From positions 66,203-130,202 of the forward strand of contig NZ_QSUU01000008.1 of NCBI RefSeq assembly GCF_003439125.1: a stretch of DNA of 64,000 nucleotides, in the 5' to 3' direction. Within the stretch, counting starts at the first letter, position 1. The number at the start of each line of letters is the position of its first letter. The notes beneath the pieces are model-generated. The model ran no database searches and was not told the DNA's origin. It saw nothing but the letters and a program-made list of their open reading frames with translations. This document shows positions 18,212 to 26,534 of the stretch, piece after piece. This stretch comes from Collinsella sp. OM04-5 (GTDB taxonomy: Bacteria; Actinomycetota; Coriobacteriia; Coriobacteriales; Coriobacteriaceae). The position numbers and the translations under genes were made by a program.

Positions 18212-20731
18212 CTAAACAAGGGGATTGTGACCAAAATCCCATGAGGTTTCGAAGGAGTTGTAATCTGCTTCCGACGCATCAAAGCAACGATGCGCCAGAT
18301 CTTCGACGATGGAATAGTCTGAAGCAGAGGGTCGAATAACAGGCATGTTATTCACAGTGCCTGCCCCAAAATTCAACGTAGGGTTCAAAAAGCTAAAGGC
18401 TGAAGCAGCTACAGAAGAGTTCAGCAGGGCAGAAAGGTAGGAAACTCCAAGCTCCTTAGTTGAGAAAAGGCCATTAGCGCCGGAATCAAAAATAAAACCC
18501 TGGCGATATAGACGGCAGTTAAATAGCCCCGAAGTTACGCCCGTCCAAGTAAGTCCAGGCTTAAAGTAAAAGCGCTCGTTGCTTATCTTCCATCCAAGAT
18601 CATCGCCCAATTCTGGGTATACAGCCTTAGTGTTAGCCTTAATCTCTTCACCATTATTAAACCAGTTAACAACGTAGTCATTGTTTCCGTACCATCTGCG
18701 AAAATTGCCTCCTTTATTGTAAGGAACCCATCGAGCACCACTATTGATTTGCTCCTCAGCAGAGCAACATCCGATAACCATGTCGCTCAGACCGACTTCA
18801 TGCCACAATCTCAAAAATCTTGCATTGTCGCCCGTACGCATGCCTATTCCAGCAAAAGCTTCATCGCGAATGGAATGTCCCCCAAACGCTTCGAGCATAG
18901 CGTCGCTGGCCCAGTAGGCTATGGGGGTGCTGGGGATCTGCTTGAAGGCGTCGGCGTTGCGGCGGTAGAACCAGCCGCAGGTGGGGTTTTGGATGGCCTC
19001 CTTCAAAGCCGCATCCTTCTCACCGATTTTTTGATTCAACTTAAAATAAGCACCCTTATAACCAGGAATATGATTCGACTGAATGACCCATCCGGTATTG
19101 GCGTCAAACACGTCAGGGTGGGCATTCGAGCCGCGAGTATCAATGAGGGCAATTAGGGTGTGTTTATCTACAAGGGTGTTGCGCATACGCTCGAAAGACG
19201 AGAGATACATACACGTATCAGAGGTAACCAGAGATACCGTACCCTTAGCGCTCGCAAAATCAATAATTCGCTCGATAAAGCACGTGCAGAGATCGCTCTT
19301 CGTGTCGGGGTAGTTCTTCTTGACCCACTTACTCATAAAGGGGTTGAAGCTGCTGCTACCCATGTACGGGGGATTTGCCACGGTGCAAGTGAAGCGACGT
19401 GATAGCTTCTCGCAGATTGCGACCGCGCTCTCAAGCTTGTCCTTGGTCGCGGCGGCAAAAAGGTCGCCCGCGCAGTCGGCCGCAGCCGCTTTGAGCTTCT
19501 CGATCTCGGCATCTGTCGGATTGAGCAGCGAACCGATCTCGCCCAAATGACTCAGCTCCTCGGCGAGCTTCTTGTTACCCGGCAGCTCGTCCTCCCCAAG
19601 CGGGATGCTCGAGAGCACGGTAACGTCGGCGCGAACGCCACGCCTAAAGAAGCGACGGTCGTGCTCGCGGGCGCACATGGCAAGCGCCAGCTCCGCGATC
19701 TGTGCCGCGCGGGAATCGATTTCCATACCTGCAAGGTTTTTAGTAAGAATGAGCTCGGGAATCTCGCGCTCACGATAGCCGCGCTCCTCGTACATATGAA
19801 AGAGCAGCTCAAACGCATAGACCAAGATATGGCCCGAGCCGCATGCGGGGTCGCAGAGGGTTATCTCCTCGGGACTCGAAATGCGGATGAAGTCCTCGTG
19901 CTCAGCATCGGGCTCGATGTAGTATTTCATGCGCTCGCGTAGCGAACTCCCCGGATTGTTGAGCATCCACAGACGGCCGAGCGAGTTCTCGACCATATAG
20001 CGCACGATCCACTCGGGGGTGAAGAGCTGAGTGGCGGGAGCGATGTCCGCCGCTGCGGCCTTGCGCTTGGACTTGAAGAACTCGTCTTTAACGTCAGCGT
20101 TGTAGTACTGATACATCCAGCCCAGAACGGTCACGCCCTCGCGCCAGTCCTCGTCAGTGAGGACAACATTGAGTTTGCCCACCACGCCGTCGGCCATCAT
20201 GAGGCCCTGGGGCAACAGCAACTCCATGGCTCCGCCTACGCGATCAAAGACGCCTGGCAGGCAATCGGCAAGCTCCTCGCACTGAGCAACAAACAGGTAG
20301 CGCCACAACGGTTCATCCAAGCCCGCCATTTTGAGCTCGGCTATGCGATCGGTATCGGCCGTCGTTATCTCCACATCCAGTGCGTTCTCCACGGCCTCGC
20401 TGCCATGGCTGCCGTCCGCACGACTTAGCATGCGCATGCGGCTGGGAAGCCATCCGCGTGCATCCATGAAGCGAATGGCCACGATGCGGTTGAACCAGGT
20501 GTAGGCCGCACGGTCGCGCAGCGCCTCGTGACCCACCTCTGCCTGCATGCGCAGCAGTTCGTCGCGTTGCTCAATCTCAGCCGGACTTAGGGGCAGGCCG
20601 CTAACGGTCTCGGACCCAACGGGCGCGGGTGCAGGTTCGGTGATGCCGTAGCGCACCATCTGCGCCTCCACGCCTTTGATGAGCTCCGTACGGGCCCAGG
20701 TGCAGAAGCTCTTAAGAGCAGAATCGTTCAT
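18212..20731 (-). CDS. pglX: N-terminal part of BREX adenine methyltransferase PglX, as a separate gene
   Basis: PglX is the m6A methyltransferase that marks host DNA in BREX. This gene has 839 residues against about 1200 for the undivided family. Motif I, DPACGSGHIL, is at 294-303 and motif IV, NPPYMGSSSFNP, at 453-464. The region after about residue 600 (target recognition) is visibly AT-richer, as expected of an exchanged specificity domain. It ends in FETSWDFGHNPLV, the point at which full-length PglX normally continues into the portion encoded separately at 15932-16900. The ATG at 20731 has AAAGG upstream. Catalytic motifs are intact, so activity with the second chain is plausible. Confidence 0.93.
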   Translation of the reverse strand: MNDSALKSFCTWARTELIKGVEAQMVRYGITEPAPAPVGSETVSGLPLSPAEIEQRDELLRMQAEVGHEALRDRAAYTWFNRIVAIRFMDARGWLPSRMRMLSRADGSHGSEAVENALDVEITTADTDRIAELKMAGLDEPLWRYLFVAQCEELADCLPGVFDRVGGAMELLLPQGLMMADGVVGKLNVVLTDEDWREGVTVLGWMYQYYNADVKDEFFKSKRKAAAADIAPATQLFTPEWIVRYMVENSLGRLWMLNNPGSSLRERMKYYIEPDAEHEDFIRISSPEEITLCDPACGSGHILVYAFELLFHMYEERGYREREIPELILTKNLAGMEIDSRAAQIAELALAMCAREHDRRFFRRGVRADVTVLSSIPLGEDELPGNKKLAEELSHLGEIGSLLNPTDAEIEKLKAAAADCAGDLFAAATKDKLESAVAICEKLSRRFTCTVANPPYMGSSSFNPFMSKWVKKNYPDTKSDLCTCFIERIIDFASAKGTVSLVTSDTCMYLSSFERMRNTLVDKHTLIALIDTRGSNAHPDVFDANTGWVIQSNHIPGYKGAYFKLNQKIGEKDAALKEAIQNPTCGWFYRRNADAFKQIPSTPIAYWASDAMLEAFGGHSIRDEAFAGIGMRTGDNARFLRLWHEVGLSDMVIGCCSAEEQINSGARWVPYNKGGNFRRWYGNNDYVVNWFNNGEEIKANTKAVYPELGDDLGWKISNERFYFKPGLTWTGVTSGLFNCRLYRQGFIFDSGANGLFSTKELGVSYLSALLNSSVAASAFSFLNPTLNFGAGTVNNMPVIRPSASDYSIVEDLAHRCFDASEADYNSFETSWDFGHNPLV

Positions 20732-20797
20732 GGTTGATGAGCCTTTCTAAACGCCATAAGCCACCGGTGCGCGCTTTGGCACCGGTGGCTCCGCGGG

Positions 20798-23700
20798 TTA
20801 GTTGATACGGATCTCGTCGTTTGCAGCGAGCGCCTGCATAAGGCGGGAGCGCAAGTCGTCCACGTAGCGCTCCACATCCTCTGCGGACAAGAGACGACTC
20901 GGCTTGGCCAGATCGGCGCGGCGCACAGTCTTGATCTTGCGCTGGGGCTTGGGCGCGGGCACGGGAGCAGACGATGCGGCGCCCTTGTTGGAGACCTTCT
21001 TGACCACCTCACCCGTACTCATGACCTCGGTGGTGCGGCGCTCGTTGTCCATACGCACGCGGGCCTCATCCACAGCGTCGTACATCTCGTTGGCCGCCGC
21101 ACTGAGCCAGTCGCCCCAGTTAGTTGCAACAACGCTCAGTTCGTTGAGACTTTGAGCGCTGTGGGCACGGTTTTTGAACGACTCGTATTTGGTGCCGGCG
21201 TCCGCTATGGCATCCTTGGCCTGATTGACAAAGCCCTTTTGACTCTCGGCCTGCGCCCGCAGGTCTTGCAGATCGCTCTCGATGCGACACAAAAACTCAT
21301 TGCGGCGGATGCCCAGCAGCTTTTTCATGTCATCCTCGACGGGATCCATAAGCGGCTGCAGGTCTTTAATACGGCCGTAGGGCTTGGGATCTTTGAGGAT
21401 CTCACGCACCTTTGCCACGTTCTCCACCGCGCTGGGAATGTCATCGGAGGCATACTCGATACCCTCGGTGCGGTTCAAGAAATCCCTGGCGTGGTCAAAC
21501 GCTGTTCGTTGATTGGACTCGACGAACTCAACCACCTTGTCAAAGTCTTCCTTAGCATCGAGCAAGCGCTCCTCATGCTTGGTGAACGTGGTCAAGAACG
21601 CCTCGGCCTCGTTCTGGTCCTTAAGGACGTCGGCCACCTCCGAGCGCATCTTCTCGCACTCGTCCTCACCGGGATACGGGTAGGCCGGCTTGATGCCCGT
21701 GTAGTAGTCGCGTGCTATGGCGAGGCACGCCTCGCGCAAGCCCTCAAGGCGCTCTTTGAGCTCGGCCACGAGCTTATCCTCGTTGGAGGGCACGGTCTTG
21801 AGATCAAACAGGTCACACATGAGTTCGCCCGCGGCGCGTAGCAACCGGTCGCTCATGCGCATGCGCAAGCGCACCTGGGCCTTATCGGCATCCTTGCGCA
21901 GGAGCGCCACCATGCGGCTGTCGTTAGCTTGAACCGTCTGACCGCCAAACAGCACCTGCGCGCGCTGCTCCACCACAAGCTGCGCCACCACATTTGCGAT
22001 GTCGACCTCGCGCCAGCCAAAGGGCCTTTGCTGGTACTGGCGCTGGATATCGCCCATAGCGGTATCCAGGTGGCGCTGGTGCTGCACTTTGAGGTAGTCC
22101 TCGACCTCCTTGAGCGCACGCGTGTTACCCGCGTCCATGCCAGCGAGCCCCACTTGAACGTTGCCCGCCAGAGTGGAGCGAATATCGGAATCGCTCGTGA
22201 CCGGCGCACCGATATAGTCGGCCTTATCAAAGACCACATCGCACAGCTGCGCCAGCACTTGCTCAAAAACCTGAACGGGTTTGGCCGCGCGGACCTCAAC
22301 CATGCGGCCGTTGACCGCGCAACGTGCATGGAGCACGGCCTCGCTCAAAAGGGTATCGGCCTCTTTCTCGTTATAGGCCGCCTCGCGCATCTTGGACTCG
22401 ACGATCTGGCGCGTACTCGGCTGAAGCTCCTGGAGATTTCGCGTCTTAGCGTACTTGCGGATCTTGGCGGCGTTGACGAGTGGAGCCCAATAATCCACCT
22501 CGTCGCTCAAGGCCACGATGGCCTTATCCACGGATTTCAATGCCAACTCGGCATCGTCCGAACGGCCCAGATCGCTGGCCATGGTCACCACGGAAAGTGC
22601 CATGCCGCCCATGTTGGATCCATGAATCGAGCCATCCACGTAGCGGTCAAAGGGGAAGTCGTTGGCCCCGCGGTTGAGTTTGCGCGCAGTGTAGATGCTT
22701 TCGAACAGGCGCTTCTTGATGTATTCAATCACCTTCGCGTTGTCGATCGGGGTGCGTGCGATCTCCTGCGCTATCTCCTGCTCCTCGTCGGTGAGGAAGC
22801 TATAGGTATCGCCCTGGCGTGCCACGTAGTTCTCGCGCTCCAAGCGGGCGAGAGATTCCTTGACGCGGTCCTTAAGGGCGCGCTTGTCCACGTCCAGGCT
22901 ATCAATCATAAGGATGGAGATGTTCTCGACCGTGGCCTTGACGTAGCCGATGTAGCGGATCAAGTACAGGAGCTTAAGCACCCGGACATCGTAGCTCTCA
23001 AGACCCTCTGCGTTTTCAGCCGCGCGCTCCGCACAGACGACGACTTGAATGATGCCGTGCTCCAAATCCTTGGAGATTGTGTCGAAGAAGCGCCAGAACG
23101 GCACGAGTGCACCAGTCTGGTCATGCTGGATGGCCTGAGCGCTCTCCTGAAACGCGCTCAGCATGGAGCGCTCGCCCGTGGACATGTGCTTGGCCTTAAC
23201 ACCATGCTTGCGTACCTCGGTCATCACGTCGGGCAGGAGCTTAAACTGGTAGCCCACAAACGGGTAGCTGGCCACAAAATCCTTGGAGTTGGCGTAGCCG
23301 GCAAGGTCGGAGCGCGAGCCGCCCTCAAAGGTAAAGTTGTTTTTGAGGACGGCGGCGTCTTGCTCGTAGACCTGTGCAAGCATATCGGCCGCCGGCGCGG
23401 TCTTCTCGAGCACACGGCGTTGGATGACCTCGTCCACGCTGGAGCTGGAGAGCGAAAGGCGGGTATTGAAACGGCCCTGGATCTTTGAAAAGTCGTTGCC
23501 CACGGGCAGGCTCAGGTTGTCGATGGCCTCCTGGCTCGTAACCATTACCCACACGCGGCCACCGCAGGCGGCACCCAGCTCCTCGACGATGGTCTGAAGG
23601 CTCAGCATAAGGCTTGGGTCCTGGTCGTTTGTAATAAACTGACCCACCTCGTCGACCATAAAGAGCAAACGGAAGTTGCCACCGTGGGCCGCTGCCTGAG

Positions 23701-24460
23701 CGTCCACGTAATCCTTGACCTTTTTGGCAAAGACATCGGGGGCCAAAACCTCGTCCTCAGAACCCTCGAGCCAGTTCCATGCGGCCTTTTCGCTCATGCC
23801 GAGCACGCTCTGCAGCACCTCGACGACGTCGTCCTCAAAGTAGCTGTAGGTGTCGCGGGCCTGGAGCCAGGACTCGCCGTTGACGCGCTCAAAGGCCTCG
23901 CGGAACTCCTGGGTCTTGCCCAGGCAATCGATGTAGTCCTCGAGCTTTGCAAGCTTGAGGTCCTCGCCGTAGAAGCCGCGCGCCTCGTAGAACATGCGCT
24001 CAAAGCCGCGAAGCAGCGCCGTGGGAGCCGTATCGCCCTGCTTCCACTGACCCGCCTTGCTATCGATGTTAAAGAGGATGGCCTGCGTGGGCACCGAGCA
24101 GGCGCGCTCCATGGCAGCCGCGACCATGGGGTCGACGATCTTGCCGTCAAAGTAGCGGATGGCGCTCTTGCCGCCGATCTGGCGATTCTCGAGCAGGTAG
24201 CTCAGCATCTTGAGGAAGTGCGATTTACCGGAACCGAAGAAACCACTGATCCACACGCCGATCTTGTCGGTGCGCGCATCGATGGCATCGCCGTAGGCCT
24301 TGAAGAACGTGGCAAAGTGCCTCTGCAACTCGCGCGTCACCACGTACTCGTCAAGCTCCTGGCGGATGGACCCATCTTTTGAATCCTGGACCTTGACCAC
24401 GCCGTTGATGGAGCGGTTGATGTCTTTTGCAAAGAGGTCGCGAATGATCGTGTTGTCCAT
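20798..24460 (-). CDS. brxC: BREX protein BrxC (large P-loop ATPase)
   Basis: At 1220 residues this is the typical size for BrxC/PglY-type ATPases of type 1 BREX. It opens MDNTIIRDLFAKDINRSING, a BrxC hallmark, with Walker A GFFGSGKSHFLK at 73-84. A Walker B-like LLFMVDEVGQFI follows at about 264-275. The C-terminal half is rich in long helices and ends in a basic, Pro-rich tail. It stands 78 bp after brxB and 66 bp before pglX. BrxC is required for both methylation and phage exclusion in studied systems; its mechanism there is not settled. Confidence 0.96.
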   Translation of the reverse strand: MDNTIIRDLFAKDINRSINGVVKVQDSKDGSIRQELDEYVVTRELQRHFATFFKAYGDAIDARTDKIGVWISGFFGSGKSHFLKMLSYLLENRQIGGKSAIRYFDGKIVDPMVAAAMERACSVPTQAILFNIDSKAGQWKQGDTAPTALLRGFERMFYEARGFYGEDLKLAKLEDYIDCLGKTQEFREAFERVNGESWLQARDTYSYFEDDVVEVLQSVLGMSEKAAWNWLEGSEDEVLAPDVFAKKVKDYVDAQAAAHGGNFRLLFMVDEVGQFITNDQDPSLMLSLQTIVEELGAACGGRVWVMVTSQEAIDNLSLPVGNDFSKIQGRFNTRLSLSSSSVDEVIQRRVLEKTAPAADMLAQVYEQDAAVLKNNFTFEGGSRSDLAGYANSKDFVASYPFVGYQFKLLPDVMTEVRKHGVKAKHMSTGERSMLSAFQESAQAIQHDQTGALVPFWRFFDTISKDLEHGIIQVVVCAERAAENAEGLESYDVRVLKLLYLIRYIGYVKATVENISILMIDSLDVDKRALKDRVKESLARLERENYVARQGDTYSFLTDEEQEIAQEIARTPIDNAKVIEYIKKRLFESIYTARKLNRGANDFPFDRYVDGSIHGSNMGGMALSVVTMASDLGRSDDAELALKSVDKAIVALSDEVDYWAPLVNAAKIRKYAKTRNLQELQPSTRQIVESKMREAAYNEKEADTLLSEAVLHARCAVNGRMVEVRAAKPVQVFEQVLAQLCDVVFDKADYIGAPVTSDSDIRSTLAGNVQVGLAGMDAGNTRALKEVEDYLKVQHQRHLDTAMGDIQRQYQQRPFGWREVDIANVVAQLVVEQRAQVLFGGQTVQANDSRMVALLRKDADKAQVRLRMRMSDRLLRAAGELMCDLFDLKTVPSNEDKLVAELKERLEGLREACLAIARDYYTGIKPAYPYPGEDECEKMRSEVADVLKDQNEAEAFLTTFTKHEERLLDAKEDFDKVVEFVESNQRTAFDHARDFLNRTEGIEYASDDIPSAVENVAKVREILKDPKPYGRIKDLQPLMDPVEDDMKKLLGIRRNEFLCRIESDLQDLRAQAESQKGFVNQAKDAIADAGTKYESFKNRAHSAQSLNELSVVATNWGDWLSAAANEMYDAVDEARVRMDNERRTTEVMSTGEVVKKVSNKGAASSAPVPAPKPQRKIKTVRRADLAKPSRLLSAEDVERYVDDLRSRLMQALAANDEIRIN

Positions 24461-24538
24461 GGGTGCTCCTTTGGGTTTGGGAATGTTATGGCAAAGGGTT
24501 GTTACCGGCGGCAGGGACTTGCCTGCGGGGAGCCGTGC

Positions 24539-25231
24539 TTACGAGATATCGATGGCGCGGTAGTAGTTGTCGGCCGGCAGACGGTTAAAGAGCTGGAAAG
24601 AAGAGCCGTTGAAACTGCCCGGATAGGCGGCGACCACAGGCACCTCATCAAAATCCGCAAGCATGCAATGGAGAAGCGTGTGCATGCGAAAGAATGGGAA
24701 GACCTCGCCCGCGCCGGTGAGGAGAACGACGTCTCCAGGCGCGTGCGGCTCGGTCTGCTCAAGGATGTACGCGGCGACTTTCTCGGGCGAGGCGAACTTG
24801 GCCACGTCCTTGAGCACGCGCTGGGTACCGCGGCGCTCCTCTTGGCGTGGGATGGCCTTAAGGACACGGCGCTTTTCGAGAATTGCCAGCACGGCGTCGT
24901 AGAGGTTCACGACCTTGAGCGTGCACGGAAGCTTGTCGGCCTCGGCATCGCGTGAAAGGGCGTCAAATAATGCACGCGCTTCAAACTCCAGCGCAGGGTC
25001 ATAGCAAAAGGTGTGGAAGCCGATCTCATTGCCTATGCCCTTGTTGGCCAAAAAGTCCTCGCTGCACAGGCACTCGCGCAGAAGCTGCGCGCGTCGCTCA
25101 AATTCCTGATGGGCGTGCTCGGAGCGGACATGCGCCGCCACGACGCTCTTACGGGAATGGATGCCGAAATTAGTGGTGAGATCGGTCGCCGGGGTGATAG
25201 CAGGTTCAGCGGCGTTGTTGACGGGAGCCAC
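24539..25231 (-). CDS. brxB: BREX protein BrxB (DUF1788)
   Basis: This 230-residue protein matches DUF1788, the small BrxB component. Typical stretches are FHTFCYDPALEFEAR, VVNLYDAVLAILE and VVLLTGAGEVFPFFRMHTLL near the C-terminus. It starts at GTG 25231, one base after the brxA stop codon, so translation is coupled to brxA. That matters because a frameshift in brxA could reduce brxB expression too. Biochemical role unknown. Confidence 0.93.
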   Translation of the reverse strand: MAPVNNAAEPAITPATDLTTNFGIHSRKSVVAAHVRSEHAHQEFERRAQLLRECLCSEDFLANKGIGNEIGFHTFCYDPALEFEARALFDALSRDAEADKLPCTLKVVNLYDAVLAILEKRRVLKAIPRQEERRGTQRVLKDVAKFASPEKVAAYILEQTEPHAPGDVVLLTGAGEVFPFFRMHTLLHCMLADFDEVPVVAAYPGSFNGSSFQLFNRLPADNYYRAIDIS

Positions 25232-25232
25232 G

Positions 25233-25883
25233 CTACATCACCACCCTGCCGGTAAGGGCCGCGATAAGCGACTGCTCGCCCAGCAGAACCAAGGCTCGCT
25301 CGACATCGGAATCGAGGAAGAGTGGTGACAGGCGCTCGGACTCCGGGCCCTGGCCCTCGCCGATAAGGCCGGCATGGCGGAGCGTCTGGCGGAGCGAGCC
25401 CTTAATGCGCTTGACCGTGGCCTCAGTCCAGCGGGCCGCGTCCGGATACTCCGTGGTAAAGCGTGTCATAAAGGCGTTGAGGTCAACCGCCGTAAAGGCA
25501 TAATCGAAGTTTTGTAGGCGCTCCCCTACCTCGACGAGCACGAGCTCGCGCACGATATCGTAGCGGCAGATCATGCTGTAGAAGATGGCCTGGCCCGCCT
25601 GCGTGGGAGTGCCGGATGCCATGAGCCTGGTTAGGGATGACACGGCCTCGACGGCGATATTGGAGTCGATGCCACGCACGGCGCATGCGGCGTCCGTGGG
25701 CACCATGGCGTCGAGGCGTCGAAGGCACACGGTTGCGCGGTTGGCGACCATGCGCTCCGTGGGATATTGAAAGAGGTTCTCGCTCTTTACGCGTACAATG
25801 ACCTGCTCGTCGCTTGCGCCCTGCATACGAAGGGCAGCGACGATGCGCATCTCATGCGGGAGGAATTGCTCGCGGGTGAGCAC
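25233..25883 (-). CDS. brxA: BREX protein BrxA (DUF1819), start region interrupted by a G10 tract
   Basis: The 216-residue reading frame from GTG 25883 matches DUF1819/BrxA, a small DNA-binding component of type 1 BREX (LFQYPTERMVANRATVCLRRLDAM, then SMICRYDIVRELVLVEVGERL). The GTG overlaps the end of a ten-G run with no ordinary ribosome site. Upstream, GTG 25917 has GGAG at eight bases and would add VDITTKSVRGG, but only if the run had nine (or twelve) Gs; with ten it is out of frame. I read the gene as either phase-OFF, carrying a homopolymer sequencing error, or starting at 25883 with the G run acting as ribosome site. It leads the BREX operon. Confidence 0.85.
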   Translation of the reverse strand: MLTREQFLPHEMRIVAALRMQGASDEQVIVRVKSENLFQYPTERMVANRATVCLRRLDAMVPTDAACAVRGIDSNIAVEAVSSLTRLMASGTPTQAGQAIFYSMICRYDIVRELVLVEVGERLQNFDYAFTAVDLNAFMTRFTTEYPDAARWTEATVKRIKGSLRQTLRHAGLIGEGQGPESERLSPLFLDSDVERALVLLGEQSLIAALTGRVVM

Positions 25884-25892
25884 CCCCCCCCC
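25883..25892 (-). repeat. Poly-G tract (10 G on the coding strand) at the brxA start
   Basis: Ten consecutive C on the plus strand (G on the coding strand) lie between the GGAG/GTG initiation site at 25929-25915 and the conserved body of brxA. This is the longest homopolymer noted in the window and is placed where slipped-strand mispairing would switch the frame. Confidence 0.9.
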
Positions 25893-25914
25893 GAACGCTT
25901 TTTGTGGTTATATC

Positions 25915-25929
25915 CACAGTACACGCTCC
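25915..25929 (-). promoter_or_regulatory. Ribosome binding site and alternative GTG start of brxA
   Basis: On the minus strand GGAG (25929-25926) is followed after eight bases by GTG (25917-25915). It is the only good initiation site near brxA. It is one base out of frame with brxA in this copy. Confidence 0.6.
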
Positions 25930-25952
25930 AAGGGTGTCAAAGGCTGTCACAA

Positions 25953-25986
25953 GTGCGCCGCAACCCGGCAGGCAGGTGCGGCGCAC
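25953..25986 (-). promoter_or_regulatory. Hairpin in the BREX operon leader
   Basis: GTGCGCCGCA and TGCGGCGCAC form a perfect 10-bp stem with a 14-base loop, about 35 bases before the alternative brxA start. No T run follows, so it is not a simple terminator. TTTGACAC occurs on both sides of it (26039-26032 and 25941-25934, minus strand), and GGTAA-N5-TTACC lies further upstream, possibly operator sites. No convincing -35/-10 pair was found in 25884-26180. Confidence 0.5.
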
Positions 25987-26184
25987 ATGACAATAATCAT
26001 ACCTGTTGGTAAAAAAGTTACCACGCCCAGAGTGTCAAATGTTGAGCAACAAAATTAAATCCGGTTAACGGTCATTTTCGCAGCTCAGAAGCTTTGACGA
26101 GGTCGCCCCAAATCACACTTGCCAGACAACCGCGCTTACGAATGCAGGCACGCACACGCCCAACGCCATCCTCCGCTATATTCA

Positions 26185-26212
26185 ACATAGAGTTATACAT
26201 ATGCTTCTATGT
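26185..26212. promoter_or_regulatory. Operator-like inverted repeat before the orphan antitoxin-like gene
   Basis: ACATAGA (26185-26191) and TCTATGT (26206-26212) are perfect inverted arms around a T/A-rich centre (GTTATACATATGCT) that could hold the -10 box. The right arm runs into the AAGGAG ribosome site, the layout of an autoregulated antitoxin promoter. Confidence 0.55.
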
Positions 26213-26224
26213 AAGGAGCTTCAT

Positions 26225-26398
26225 ATGTCTGTCGTAAAGTCTATTTCTGATCAGACGCGCGCACTAACTACCATTCAGGAACGCGAAGATCACATTCAAC
26301 GTGCCATCGCTCGTGGCTACGACGACCTCACCAACGGTCGCGTGCGTCCTTGGGAGCAGGCAAAGGCAGAGGCAAATCGAACGCGAGCCATCAGCTAA
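26225..26398 (+). CDS. Small antitoxin-like protein, no toxin partner
   Basis: The 57 residues run MSVVKSISDQTRALTT to NRTRAIS. The C-terminal half (IARGYDDLTNGRVRPWEQAKAE) resembles the tail of ParD/RHH-type antitoxins (G-x-x-D-x-x-x-GRV-x-P). The ATG at 26225 is chosen for AAGGAG upstream; an in-frame ATG at 26201 is within the palindrome. No RelE/ParE-like gene follows; serC begins 136 bases later. It may be a solitary transcription regulator or a toxin-antitoxin remnant. Family assignment is tentative. Confidence 0.55.
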   Translation: MSVVKSISDQTRALTTIQEREDHIQRAIARGYDDLTNGRVRPWEQAKAEANRTRAIS

Positions 26399-26534
26399 GG
26401 TCGCCCCTCCCCCATGTAACCATCCTGTAAATCATAGCGGCGCACTCGAGTTTTACCATGATGCGGTCGCGCCTGGCGCTCCACTGTGCTAAAGTATCCC
26501 GAACGTTCAAACGACTATAAGGGGGACCTAGAAG

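Noticed and set aside
15932..20731. Treating split pglX as a pseudogene or assembly break
   Set aside because: Both parts have proper starts and ribosome sites, intact motifs, and together cover the full protein. The gap is filled with two open genes with tight spacing rather than debris.
25907..25940. TTGACA (25940-25935) with TATAAC (25912-25907) as the BREX promoter
   Set aside because: The spacing is 22 bases, too long for a standard sigma-70-type promoter, and the -10 would lie inside the better-supported start region.
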